A DNA stretch of 64,000 nucleotides from Euclidia mi (Eukaryota > Arthropoda > Insecta > Lepidoptera > Erebidae): the NCBI GenBank assembly GCA_944739405.2, contig OX123199.2, positions 9,041,898-9,105,897 of the forward strand, in the 5' to 3' direction. Made by a program: the position numbers and the translations under genes. This document shows positions 45,216-57,975 of this stretch, piece by piece. The stretch's first letter is position 1. The number at the start of each line of letters is the position of its first letter. The notes beneath the pieces are model-generated. The model did no database searches, was not told the DNA's origin, and saw only the letters and a program-made list of their open reading frames with translations.

Positions 45216-48200
45216 TGCATAAATCTAATTAATTTCTATCATATTATTATGCCTAATAATTAAAAGGCTTCGCGGCGATACGAGTGTTGTGGTTTGTAAC
45301 ACCAATTTACACAAATTAAATGCAAGCTAAAATTTAGATATTTATTTAATAGAACTAATAAATTTATTGCTTTGATTACTATGAAAATATGAACGGACAT
45401 TTTACGCATTTGCTTTTACATTTGTACTCGCTTTGTTCTACACTTGTACGTTATTTTGAAAATGTGTCCATATAAACCTTTGTCATCGTTTCGTGTTAAT
45501 GTTAAACTAAATTTCGCTTGTGGCGTTCGCCTCGTGGATGTTACTTATCGCGAGTAGATAAGCTACATAACTGCAAAGTTTTATCAAAAAAAAATTGGAC
45601 AGTTTTTGCGTGGAAGAGTAACATACATTTATACATCCATCCTCACAAACGTTCACGTTTATATTAATAGTAAGATGTGATGTGTCGTATTTCAAAGAAG
45701 TTTGTATTAGTTTTGGAGCTAATAATTCCATGTCAAACACGGCCACAGCCTCCCATAGGGGCGAAAGAGGTCGAGTGTGAACTACCCGAAATCGGGCTGT
45801 AAGATGAACTTCGAGGAGGCGTACAGGGAATATAATTACTTAATAGGTATACGTACTGCCTTCTGGTACTTCACAGCAGCTATGTACGAGTACAGAGAGA
45901 GAGAGGGTTGAGCTGTGTAGAGATTATAATGTACCTACTTTTAAGCGTTGAGTTTGATGGTATTTCAAGGCCGAAAACTGTTCGATTGGCATGTAAATTT
46001 TATTAGTTTAGTTTCAATTTATAATATAGGTATAATAATAATATTTATAACTAGAGGATTGCCAGAGACACGCTTGCACATTATTTCTCTATTTTAAGCG
46101 TTTTGCCCGATCCAGTGAGAATTTAGGAAAATCTCTACTTAGAGCATTGCTACGATGTCCAAAGAACATATATGCCAAATTGCAGCTGTAGGCGTCAAAT
46201 AATTTTGGCTGTAGCTTGTCTGTTAGTCAGTCAGATTACTGACTGACTAAGTTTTTGCCTTAGCAAGAACATTATTTAAGCTGATAAAATTTTGATGTCG
46301 CATAATATTCAGAATTTAACACACGTGCTCACTGCTAATCAAGCTTTTTAATTTTAAATTAATATCAATTTCAGCTTTTCATGATCGATTCTGATGCTAT
46401 CCTTATAATATAATTTTAATAGTCTGAACGGCAATACCAATATTATTTAGTTTAAAATTGATGCAATCGTTTTAAAGGCAGTAATAACCTAGTGAAGATA
46501 CTAACATACTGCCACGAAGAGCGTATAGGTTTCAGAGCGACATCACCTTCATCCTTGACTTTTCAAAATCATGTGCGTATTAAATTGTTAATTGAATTAT
46601 CACTTGCGTCGTGCCTCGGACAGCAGTTAAGCCGCCAATCCTGACTGCCATAAAGATCTATAACAGTCGTTATAAGAAGTCACTCAGTTCTCTTAAAATA
46701 TACTGACACTGGAGTAAGCCATGGAATATTGCTTTTCCTTTAGTTTGTCGGTCAGACTTATATTGCTGACGGTACAGTATACAACCCGAAGCTGTTGTGT
46801 TGCGGCGTAGGTAATTACGTAACAGTTTCCGCTACAAAGGAATCATTACAGCGGCGCAGGTAACAATAAGATCTAATTTAGCGTGCGCACAGCACTAGGG
46901 TATTCCCCTAGATTAAAGGAGTACAATATCTGTCCGTTATTAAATCTGTGGTAGCAAAGCAAACACTATAGTAAGTAATTTCATGTCAGCAGCATTTTGA
47001 AATTTAAAGTCTTTTACTGTAGGTTACTACAAATTTTACAATATAATGTTTATCAAAAATGTCGTCGCTGGAACTTTTTAGTAGAGATTAAGTAGACACA
47101 GATTGTTTTTGAAATTGTGTTTTAAAACTTACTTGCAATGCAGACTTGTATGAAGAGATGGCAATTAATTGCAACTGCCAGTATAATACTGACAAATGGT
47201 TTTTTTAGAGATATTATGGTTATTTAAGTTTCAACTTGATAGTTTCACGCTTTGTGTAAAAAATGGTCTTCATCGCTGGACATACAGATGTACAGATAGA
47301 TAAATAAACAGACATTAAAAAATAATGCGAATCTACGAAAAATGTTTCGTTTAATATTTTTTAGGCTAGGCAACTTAAATATAGTACATGTGCTGCAAAC
47401 AAATTTTCTGTAACTGGCAGCGAACTGACGGTCGAGTGAGGTCGCCTCTTAAAAAATCTATAAAGTATCGCAGAAACGAACATCGAGCCAAAGTTTTTTT
47501 TACCACCGGTTTGTTTGCAATATTTTAACTAGGACACGAAAACCGCACTGATATTTCCTGCTCTATATAGAAAGATAATGTTTTATTTAATGTTGATTTT
47601 TCCATTGAAACACTTGTACAATTTGACGGCATGGTTGAATTTATGGGTCATTTATATTAATCTCAATAACAGAACTCTATAAATTATTATTTTTAATGGT
47701 GTTGTTCTTGCCTTATATTACGTTGGCTTTAAGCACAATAATATTGGTCCTATAGCTTCATTAATACTGTCAGTAAAAATATTTAATACTTTCATTATTA
47801 CACTAGGCAGATACTTAATGAAGTCGTAAATAGAAATTCCAAATTGTTCATCTTATTCAACACAAATTGGGTACACCCGAAATTTTAAATAAATACTAAA
47901 TGTATTACATCAATATTTTTATTTATCAGATACAAATGTGTAAATACATTTTATAAACTTCTTTAATACCATAATCTCTCGCTAAAGTACCTACGCGTTC
48001 AAACCCCTTCAGAAATACCATATATGTAGGTACAATCGAAGTACTGTTTATATTAGAATTATACGCTGTTAATATTTCATAAAAGCAAAGACTTGAAAGG
48101 CACATTGAAACAAGTTTAAATACATTTAACACAAACATATTATTCAGAAATTATTTGCACAAAATATTTTGTTATGCGTGCAAAGCTCGGATACATTAAA

Positions 48201-49279
48201 TAAGCGGCACCGACCTCAACTATGTCAAACACCAAATGTATCTACCGAGAGCAAGTGCAAATCGGCTAAAGCTCTGTAATTTGTATTTAAAGGGGAACTC
48301 TGCAACCTCGTACAGACGAAATTTTCAAACTGTATTGTTACCGTATTACATTGCATTAAAATGTAAAACGTTTTGCTACTGAGCGGAATAAATATTTTGA
48401 TAGGCATACGTGTTTACTTTGGATGCCAAAGCTTAACTAAATATAACTAAATATTCGCATATGTATTTCTATACATACATATTATTGATACATTACACCC
48501 GGCGCGGCAGGCTAAATAATTGTGCCTATAGCACATACATTACTGTCCTGAAAACCTCAATGTAACACATTTCTATTAAATTAATTATTTCTATTCTATT
48601 TCCTAGTTTGGGACCGAACACACGAACTGTAGTTTAACAGTTAGAGTCCCTAACCGCTACAATATCAGGCCTGTACTCAAAATAAAGGCCTCAATTGTGT
48701 CTGGATGCCAGCCTTCAGCCGCAATTACGTGAAATTCAGGCCGTATTTGGAAGTCTGTGCATTCAATAGCGTCTAACAAAAGTGAACGTGAATGGTTAGA
48801 CAGCCTTTCAAATTTATTTCTAAGCTTAACTTAATACGGTGAAGTTTATTCAATGTGAAAGTAATGAATAGTTAATTGTGTTTTAAGGTTATACCACGTT
48901 ATATTTTTTATTATTTCGATAAATTATGTATTTACTTATAAGTCTGCCCGTGACCACGGCTGGTGTAACCCATGTCGAAACGTCGGAGCAAATGTATGGT
49001 ATTTAATCTTAAATTTCAAATAATTAGGTGCTAAATACAACCAAGATTTTATACATATTTATGTGTGCAACTCGAAAAAGTTTTGATGTATTATTTACGT
49101 CTTTAGCCACTGAACGATAAATTGTTATGTGTCTATAATTTTCATTTTGCTATACCTGTGTCAAACTTTGACCTCTTGAAGTACCAATAAAACATAGCTT
49201 TACTCCTAAAACATGCTTACTCCCTCAAGACTATAACTCGACAGTGTAGACGTGGAATCTTAGAAAATCGCCACATATA
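45216..49279. other. mostly unexplained AT-rich DNA
   Basis: Two relics were identified: a likely Helitron 3' end at 46051 (minus, 'ctagaggattgcc') with body to about 46260, including a 12-bp hairpin at 46223-46250; and an old SINE at 46480-46780. 'gaccacggctggtgtaacc' followed by 'cgaaacgtcgg' near 48953-48990 resembles a Penelope-like 3' end. No gene was found. Confidence 0.4.
46480..46780 (+). mobile_element. old tRNA-derived SINE relic
   Basis: 'ggcagtaataacctagtgaag' (A-box region), 'tcacttgcgtcgtgcctcgg', 'taagccatggaatattgc' and 'tcggtcagacttatattgctg' follow the order of the SINE at 26904-27225. It is diverged and no TSD was found. Confidence 0.5.
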
Positions 49280-50486
49280 AAGGATGTCTCAGTAAGAGTG
49301 CACTTTTTCATTTTAAAATAAAAACAAGTATTTTATGACAGAGTTGTGATATTTTTATTGTATTGTAAAGAAGGCATGTTCCGATTAAGTATGGAATAAA
49401 ATATCCGGCAAATGACCCCCACGGCTCCGATGACAGGCCATTACTCTTTTCATGAAATTTTCCATGACTTTCGCACAGAGATGTGGCTGTATCTCACCGA
49501 TGACGCGTTGGATTGCCGATTTGAGCTCAGGAATTGTTTCGGGTTTATTCGCATAAACCCGAGATTTCACAAAACCCCAAAGAAAAAAATCGTACGGCGT
49601 TAATTCGCACGATCTTGGTGGCCAGTTGACATCAGAATTTCGTGAGATAATGTGTTCTAGAAATCGTTGCTGCAATAAGTCGATTGTTTCATGCGCGGTG
49701 TGGCAGGTTGCGCCGTCCTGCTGAAACCACATGTTGTCCGTTATCATATTCCTGTAACGAATGCCGTTCACAGTCACTGCAATTTCGGCCTCATTTTCAA
49801 AAAAGTAAGGTCTAATCACGCCGCCTGACCAAAATCCGCACCAGACAGTTACTCGTTATGACAAATATGACAAATTCGACAATTTTGTGTATTCACGAAG
49901 CCATTTATATGAAAATGCGCTTCATTGGAGAAAATGACTTTTTTCGAAAAATTGGCATCGACTTCACTTTGCTCCATTACCCATTGAACGAATTGCCGGC
50001 GCTTTCCGTGGTCTGCTGGTTTGAGCTCCTGAATTAACTGAATCTTGTACGCATGAAGGTGGAGGTGTTTAGTCAAAATTCTCTGCGTAGTGCTTCGTGA
50101 AATTTGAAGTTGTTGAGAACGATGTCGAATTCATGTTTTCGGGTATTCGGCGACACTCTCGTTTACAGCAGCAATGTTTTCAAGAGACCGACCAGTACGT
50201 TGACGAAAAGGATTCTTATCATCCATAATTGACCCAGTTTTTCAAATTTTTTGACCACTCTTAGAATGGTTGACACATTAGGTGCACTTTCTCGGCTGAA
50301 AATTTGGCGAAGTTTGCGAGCGGTTTCAGTGTAACTTTCCCCATTTTTGTAATGAGTTTTCACAATTATAACGCGTTGTTCTTTCGAATATGCGCTCCAT
50401 TTTTAATAATCGGAATAAACAGACAGCTGTCAAATTTCAGAAAGAATCCAATTTTAAAAAGTGCACTCTTACTGAGACATTTGTTA
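49278..50486 (-). mobile_element. mariner-type DNA transposon, 1205 bp, inactive
   Basis: Terminal inverted repeats share atgtctcagtaagagtgcac at both ends (from 49284 on plus, from 50480 on minus), continuing through ttttt. TA lies outside the ends at 49278-49279 and 50485-50486. Length and layout fit a complete mariner. The transposase inside is broken, so movement would require enzyme from another copy. Confidence 0.85.
49385..50400 (-). pseudogene. mariner transposase, broken
   Basis: This is a degenerate mariner transposase, the cut-and-paste enzyme. The minus-strand segments run as follows. 50363-50163 is the N-terminal helix-turn-helix region (ESYTETARKLRQIF, STILRVVKKFE). 50076-49849 contains KVIFSNEAHFHINGFVN, where the first catalytic residue of the usual SDEAHF is Asn. 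49819-49385 contains WFQQDGATCHTA, with the second Asp intact, and WPPRSCELTPYDFFLWG, where the expected Asp of SCDLTP reads Glu (GAA). A gap of about 20 residues follows NCRI, with a small direct duplication (tttgtcata repeated near 49860-49876). Frameshifts and stops separate the segments. Loss of the first catalytic Asp alone should abolish activity. Confidence 0.85.
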
Positions 50487-53301
50487 TTTGCTTATTTATA
50501 AAAAGTGAATATATTTTTTAAATGTTCTTCTAACGATAACTTAGTTTCCAAGGTCGCTATCAGACTTATGAGCTTTACCCTTTTTTGAACGTGTTTTCCA
50601 TATTTCACAAACCAAGAATGAAATTCAATATTTCAATTCGCATATGTATTTCAACAAATATATGGTAATGATTCTACAGCTCTGGCAATGCCACCTATGT
50701 GTCAATGATCAATGGGCATGACTGTAAACTGTAGTTGATTAGCTACATGTCTACTAAATACGCGTACGACTCCGTAACCAACGCTCTCTGATAGTAATCA
50801 AGCGCTCTGTTTGGGTTACATAGTACTAGGGACCATGGGGTATCATGGCCATCAATAATTTATAATTAGCTGCTGAATATCAAGGGAATCATCGCACCAT
50901 TATCTCGTAACTACACGAGGCAGTGCTAAATATACATACATATGCTCACGCCTTTTCCCCGTCGGGGGGCAGATGCAACAGAACGCCACTTACTTGTATC
51001 CTTACAAACCTGACGCGCTTCCTTTACATTCATTGCTCTTTTCATACATATGTATATTTAAATTATCTCTAATGGGAGACTAGCTACCCACCTGGTGTAA
51101 AGTGGTAACCGCTGCTAATGGACTTCGGTTATGTCAAGGTTGTTCAGCAAAGCCACAGTAAAATGTAGAATGTATGCGGCGAAAGTACTGCACTTCGTGG
51201 CACTGAGAGGTAATTATGAAAAGGTTATACGCAATCCGCAACTGCATACTGTATCGTTATGCGTTACTACAACGTTGATTTTTTTAATAATCTTATCTTT
51301 ATCTCCTAAATCTTATATTTCATTCATAGATTATTTATGTTTTCTACTCTATAGTAATCCAAATAAAGGCATTACATTACTTGTTATTAAACGATTAATT
51401 CTGAAACTGTTATACCTCTTCGCATCATCTTTTTGAAATTTTATGAGATTACTGTATTCATGTTATTATGAGTACAACTTTGATGGCACTGCATCTAACA
51501 ACAACTGAGAGAAAGAATCTCCTTAATAATTACGTCAACTTTAACCAATATACTTTTAACTTCATTCTTTCGTGTTTCTTGTTCTACCATATCATTCCTA
51601 TAACGTTTTCTAGTTTGACCTCCTCACATTGAACGATGGTTTACAGTAGAAAACCTATAATGAAATTATTATACAATATTTTATTCGCACCATATCATTT
51701 CATTTGTACAATATTATTTTATTCAGCAGTACCTAACTTGTACTATATTTTATCACAATATATCAAACGGAAAAGTGTAAATGAAATTTGATGCGTGTAT
51801 GTCCTCAGGGCAATACTAACACAACAGGCCCTTTACGTTACGAGAAGTGAAAAGAAATAAATAAGTAAATCTATGCCTACGGGCTATTTGTGAACTTGCG
51901 AATATACGGACGAATTTACGGATCAAATTCCCATCAGCTATATGAAGGCTGCTACATATACATGAACGTAAGGACAAGTCTGCAACATTAAATAGATGTA
52001 CTGTGTCACCCCACCTACTGGCAGACAAACTTCTAATAAAGAATTGTTTAAAATACTAAAACACACTTTCATGAACACAATTTCATCGTAAATACGCGTG
52101 GGGCACTAAAGTTATTCGAGTAGTATCATAAAACGCAAGAGAGGATATTTTTTAATAAATTTGATTCTTGCTATTTTTGTCATTTTTGAAATGTTTGTAT
52201 GACCATGTCAAATGTGTGAAAATCACGATAAAATACTTACAATCCTACATAGAAATTCAATATATTGAAACTCATATGTATACGTAAGCTTATATTATTC
52301 GCAATCAAGTAGATATAATTACGCCAAGTTTATCCATTTACACTTTAATTCCAACATCGTACAATTGCTACACGAGCTTCTTTCTTCACTTGCCGCATGC
52401 TACGAAGTGCTACGAGTGGCTACGAAAAGCATTTTCTCGTAGTATTAAACAAACCTGATTATTTCGTAACGTAAGCTTATTTGAATAGTACTATTCACTT
52501 TACCGCGCGAGGTAATTATAAGGTTTCCTTTTGAAATTGCAAGAGCGGGCGGTATATAGATCTTTGGTAGGTATGTTAGTGCTTCACTGTAGTCAAATCC
52601 GTCTGCATTCTGGATCTTAACTACACGAATAGCAAACGGTTTAAGCGAATTATCGTGTTATACTCTACTCAGTGTGATAGTTTCAAAATCCATAAGACAG
52701 AACAGCAACGACAATTTTTGGGCTCCAAAAGAGCTTCGACCAAATAAAAAGTTATTTTTTGACATTTCCATTTCAAGTTTTAATCGTATCTCGAACAATC
52801 ATTTGTAAAATATCACGTAATAGATATAAATCGGGAAGAAATAATATTCAAGCATTGTAGCCCTATGTTAAAGCCTCATAAAAACATTAATGTCAACCTA
52901 TTCCGACAGGCAGTAAGCTTAACTCGAATTAGGCAATAAGTTTACAAGTAATATGTAAAGCAATTCTTGTCCAATAACACACCAGTATATTATTTAAACG
53001 AAATTTTTGAGTTAAATTTAATCATATTATTAAGTGAAAATACCAAGCAGGTGACAAATTTATCACCTGCTGTGATATCGTTTATTTACTTTTAAATGGA
53101 TGAATTTTGCTTTGATGTAACCAACGGTCAACGGTTCATTACAGAGCAATACCATATCGCGCTATTTACTGTTCCCAAGCGAATTTCGCTTTGAATAAAT
53201 ACAAATGTATCATAGAGGTTAATTTGTCAGCTGATTAAATGGTAATTTTGCGAGTGAACAGATATTATTGAGGTGAAAATACCCTCTTGCTACCTCAATA
53301 G
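50487..53301. other. mostly unexplained AT-rich DNA; RTE tail relic at 50931-51060
   Basis: At 50931-51060 (minus) a short diverged RTE-type 3' end is seen ('tgctcacgccttttccccg' on plus, then 'aacgccacttac'). A 9-bp hairpin (agcaggtga / tcacctgct) lies at 53046-53071. Open frames here show no recognisable domain. Confidence 0.4.
50931..51060 (-). mobile_element. RTE LINE 3' end relic
   Basis: On the minus strand it shows a diverged 'gcccccc(g)acggggaaaagg' variant of the RTE tail hairpin, then ggcgtgagc and an (ATGT)-like tail, in the same order as 5340-5471. It is short and old. Confidence 0.5.
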
Positions 53302-53545
53302 ATTGCTAGCTGCTAAATAGTGGAGACACCAGCAGACTGCTACGCAGAGGGTATCGGGTTCGAATCCACGGCGCGCACCACCAACAAATCTCATCTAATC
53401 CTTGGAATTTCGCTATCCTTATGGGTTGCGAAGGATAAAAAGGCAGTTGCTTTGTAGAAAAGCTAATATTAAATAAGTTCGGTTAGTCTAATTAGTGGAC
53501 CCCGGGTTGCAACTGGGATAACGCTAAGAGGATTATAGTTTCCAA
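53302..53545 (+). mobile_element. tRNA-derived SINE relic
   Basis: The head 'ctgctaaatagtggagac' and B-box region 'cgggttcgaatccacggc' are followed by a body with 'tgggataacgctaagagga', the family also seen antisense at 26904-27225. The middle is diverged. Confidence 0.6.
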
Positions 53546-56500
53546 AAATATTTTGTTGTTGATCTATCATGATCTCCGTCCTACAGTCACGAGGTTACGC
53601 CCACGTGAGTGTCGGTTATGACGGTTTTAAAAGCCTTTATTTTGTTCAGACTACACTCAATGTTTGTGTATTTTACTTCGATCCATTCTGCCATTCTCAC
53701 GTGGTATAGTACGTCAATTTCTATCCGTATATCAAATCTGTCGAAAGGAAAGCAAAAACGTGCCGATACATATTATAGTATAAACAAATAGGTCAAATAA
53801 CAAATACGCAGACTTTCGCATTTATAATATTATTGGTTCAGAAACTACAACTACTATGTGTGACATTTCTTGACCCGTCCTTTCACACCACCCACGTCTT
53901 ATCCTCACGACTTCTTTGTCACGACTTGCTAGATAAATATAAATTATTTTCAAATAGTTCCATGATATTGGAAAGCATTTTTATGAAATATAAAAAAATA
54001 TTACTCGTAGCGGTATATGGCCGGCTCGCTCTGAAAACGAACAACACACGATATTTCTTGGATCAAAACTTATTTGTTAAACTGGTGTCTATACAACTGC
54101 AAAGTTTAATCAAAACCATTTTATATTTAAGTAGTTTTTGCGCAATGGAGTAACAAACGTCCATTTGGTTTCCTATGATGAAAACGTTCGTAGGTTTTTG
54201 AGTTAACATTATTACTTTAGAAAAAGGTTCATATGAGTACGGCTACCTGTTCATGTTATACCTAAACATCGTCTGATCTTAGTACCTGCAAAAACTAAAG
54301 CTCAAGTAAAGTCTCATTTGAAGTGTTTAGGCAAGTCGGACCTAAAAACATGGTTTCTGGACTTACCTAAAACAATACCGATCAATAACAAGAAAAATAA
54401 GAGACTATGAAACAAATTGTAAAGTCCAATTTATTTTGGAATGTGTATAGAAAATATTTTTGAAAGTTACATCAAGTGATTGGCATAAAGGTCTGAAAAT
54501 ATTCATACGTTCTTTGTCACAAATAGAGATCGAAACGACAACTTATATGCAGCATAAATTGATTTTTAAAGCGACTATAATCTATTCAGATAAAAAAACG
54601 TTACAGCCTTGTAAAAGTTATGAATACAGATTTTCAACATGGAGGTTAACGAAGATTTATTAATTGATTTGATACTCTGAAATGAGAGGGTATTTCCTAG
54701 AATAGTGAGATGTCAAAGCCGATGAAATGAACGACGTAAAAATAAAATACAAGTTGAAACGCTACGATATTTTAAGAATAGAACCGATGCTGTCGGTAGT
54801 TTCATCGAATTCATTTAGAATTCGTGCTGACATTGATGTTCCAAATGTGGCGATATTCGTTTAATCACTGCTGGTATGTTTCATTTATTGGAACAGTTAT
54901 ACCGTTTGGACTAAGAGCGACCTGACTTGACAATTATAGGTTGTGTCCTCATTAATTTAGTTGGGCTTACACAGTTGAATAACTGACTACCGTGGCAATA
55001 AAGCTCTTTTTAATCCTTATTTGAGAAAAGGAAATTAAAAGGTTTGAGTAACAAATACGGCGAAAAGTTCTTTCCTGAGCCTACACAAGAGTGGTATCGA
55101 AATAGTCGCTGAGTCCCTTAATATTTCAGGTAGAGTGGATGACCTATTAAAGAGTCGATAGTACACTCAGAGCAATTCAAAATATCTCTATTGCTCCAAC
55201 GAGTACAATCCGGGTGTCATAATGACTTCATTCACGATTCAGTAAACACGTCTCTGCGGGCAGTCGAGTAGATTAAGTTGATGTCATTGGCAAAGCCATG
55301 TGCAATGCAATCGATATATGGTACGGAGGGCCTTAGGCCAGATGACGCACTTAGTCTTGCGCAACGCCGTTTTGGTTCGGAGCAGCAAACAACTACTGTA
55401 AAGCTGGCAACCGTTCCACCAACTATCGTAAGATGGTAGCTTTAGTTACTAACACCTACTACTACTTTACCACTTCACCAACAATTTTGATATCACGCGA
55501 CATTTTTTTTATTGGCCCATTATGATATGAAACAACTCAGTTTTCGCCATACATGGCTCAACATTGTTGCATATGGACAAGTATTAATGTATCTACGCAC
55601 ATTAGGCACGGTGTATCTAATCGATTTAGATTATTGCCTGAGTAATGAGAATTGTGATTTTAATTAACGGATTTTCTTTATTACAATAAAGTCTTCTTAT
55701 CGCTCGCGGGGAGGAAAATTCAGAGAGTGCCGAAACCGTTCGGTGACTAGTTTGAAATCAAGGCTTTAAATCCACTAGCATTTCTAGGTATTCTTGCAAG
55801 ATTAAAATGTTTCCGGAACGCTTACAAGCTGACGTAAAGACACGAACGTAATTCCCGTACACCCAACTAACATTTTCAGCTAAACTAAACTTGTTAAAGC
55901 AAAGCTACGAGGGAGCTGTAAAATTAAGTTAGTTTTTGGACGGTCCTTCAAAATTTAATAAGGTCTGCTCCACTTATTTGCCGAGCTAAAACTGAAGTGT
56001 ACTGGTCTTATTCGTATGTAGCCTGTGATTTAATTAATTTTGAACCGTTTCACATATATTTTTAGCGTTTCACTCGCGATTTCAGCGGTATTTTCATAAA
56101 TATCACATACCGTGCCGTTTTGAGAATATTCGTATGATTTGTTATACAACGGCACTTGATTATTTGATGGATTCTTGCCTCATTTGCCTTTGAACGGACA
56201 AAGAGCGCTTACAGAAACTGATATATTACATTTTTAAATTGCGTTTATCTTACCGCCGAGCGTTGGAGTGCGGCAATTTGGAAATGAATATCACTATTAA
56301 TGGTAATCGTCGAATGCACGAAGCTCGCATCACAGATCAATGGAATCACGACAGGATTATTAAGCAATTCGCCCACTAAATCTAGTCCAGAATAGGTACA
56401 TTATCGAAATGTCTTTATTTTAGTTCAAGTTTATTTTAGTTCATGTAAGAAATTTGGACTGGCTAAGAAAAGTCAGCTTTGCATGATTTTTGATATCGTC

Positions 56501-56582
56501 ATGCATCTTTTTCTTAAGGGATAGACAGTCGTTTTATGGTGATCCTTTAACAGAAAAACCTTGTTTGCCGTTCAGTCGAATA
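53546..56582. other. unexplained AT-rich DNA
   Basis: No coding region with recognisable content and no clear repeat. Open frames of 67-106 codons at 53833-54153 and 54460-54663 lack domain, context and codon signals. Confidence 0.4.
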
Positions 56583-56794
56583 TCTTTCTTAATATATAAA
56601 ATCCTTGCGTTACTGACTGACTGACAGACACGCTACAGCCGAAACTATTGGGCGCAGGAAGCTGAAATTTGGCATGTATGTTCCTTGAGGACCGTAGGGA
56701 TGCACTAAGAAGGGATTTCCCGAAATACCCACGGGGTAGGTCAAAACAGATAAATTTAAAAAAATGTGCAGGCGTAGCTGCTGGCGTCCTCTAG
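56583..56794 (+). mobile_element. short non-autonomous Helitron, 212 bp
   Basis: It starts TCTTTCTTAATATATAAAA after an A (56582) and ends GTCCTCTAG before a T (56795), the TC...CTRR layout in an A^T target. The interior has 'ttactgactgactgacagac' and 'gctgaaatttggcatgtatg', a common lepidopteran Helitron-type body. It is a different family from the array at 14591-23548 and lies on the opposite strand. Confidence 0.65.
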
Positions 56795-57559
56795 TTTTCA
56801 TATACAGGTATAGAAAAACCACACCCAAATTTATACAATTGACGGCTAAAAGGGCACATGCTATCCCCTGGAAATGTCACCCCAGGTATCCCGTAGAGAG
56901 TCGGGACGGGACCTTTTTGGCATAAATTATTATTATGTAGGTCATTCTCATTCCAAAAAGGAAAAGACTGATATGTATATTTTTAATAGCCCATGTTGTC
57001 CAACCGCTGTGCAAAGGCCAGCTCTTGTGATAGGCGTCTGGTCATCTCGCTACTTCTTTCGGGACCGGTCCCGGCGACGATGTCCATCTTTATTAGTTGA
57101 AGAATGTGGATCTAGATTGAAACCGTTTTAGCTTAAAGTCGAACCTCTGAGGTGATCAATTTAGTTTAGCGTTTTTGAATGTGAATTAGTCAGAACCGCT
57201 CAAATATTAACGTTGAGTAACACTGCTCGTTAATACCTACATCTCAACCTAATGTGAGGCATAAAAGATAAAATAATGAAGTGGTTGGCACTTAAATATA
57301 CAATACCACGAGGCACCGTTATTTTTGTATTTTGTTTACCTATTTTAGTTAAATAGAGAATGTACTAGCACTGGCATTTCTTATCCTTATACCAATAAGT
57401 ACCTAACTATATATATAGTGTTATAGTTGAAATTAATTAGTGTGCGTGGCATTTTTCATGGGGCTGTGTATGGTTGACGTACGACAGGTGGAGGGTTTTG
57501 ATCGCGGTTTTGTCTCCAAGCTCGTTTATTTGCCAATGTCTCGATCCAGGTTTTATCAT

Positions 57560-57975
57560 AGCATTTCTGCCCGTCTCTTAAACATTTTTTCCACCCAACT
57601 CTGTCATCAACTCATCAGCGAGTTTGTCCCAGTTTTTATGATCTATTTCAAAGATGTTCATATCTCGCTTGACACAGTCTTTGAAGCGGAGAAAAGGGCG
57701 ACCCACAGCCCGCTTAGCATGCGCTACGGCCCCTAAAAGAATTTGTCGGGATAAATGAGAGTGTACTGTGGCGCGTGTTGGGAGAGGCCTATGTCCAGCA
57801 GTGGACTGCGATAGGCTGATTGATTGATTGATTGATTGAAATGAGAGTGTACCATACGGTGCACATGCCCTAGCCATCGTAAACGCTTCTATTTAAGGAT
57901 AGCGCTGAGACTAGGCAGCTGTGCGATTTCTAGAACCCTCTCATTGGTGACTTTATGTGTCCACGAAATACCAAG
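57560..57975 (-). pseudogene. RTE-type LINE C-terminal relic
   Basis: Read on the minus strand: LGISWTHKVTNERVLEIAQL, then KRLRWLGHVHRM, an interruption, QILLGAVAHAKRAVGRPFL, RFKDCVKRDMNIFEID and NWDKLADE. This is the conserved tail after the RT domain in endonuclease-RT LINEs (LRWLGHVHRM, GRPxLRFKD). It carries a stop before KRLRW, and a 72-bp insertion at 57767-57838 splits it. No RT core remains. Confidence 0.8.
57753..57852 (+). mobile_element. 72-bp severely 5'-truncated retrotransposon tail with 14-bp TSD
   Basis: Direct repeats aaatgagagtgtac at 57753-57766 and 57839-57852 flank 72 bp: 'ggcctatgtccagcagtgg' then 'gataggctgat' and (TGAT)n. The same tail, diverged, is at 28505-28580. 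It is inserted in the older LINE relic at 57560-57975. Confidence 0.88.

Noticed and set aside
46223..46250. 12-bp hairpin counted with the fold-back insertions
   Set aside because: It consists of gact/agtc repeats that are a normal part of a common Helitron-type body (compare 56600-56630), so it needs no special mechanism.
53833..54153. 106-codon plus-strand frame as a possible exon
   Set aside because: No domain, no convincing splice sites or neighbouring exons were identified.
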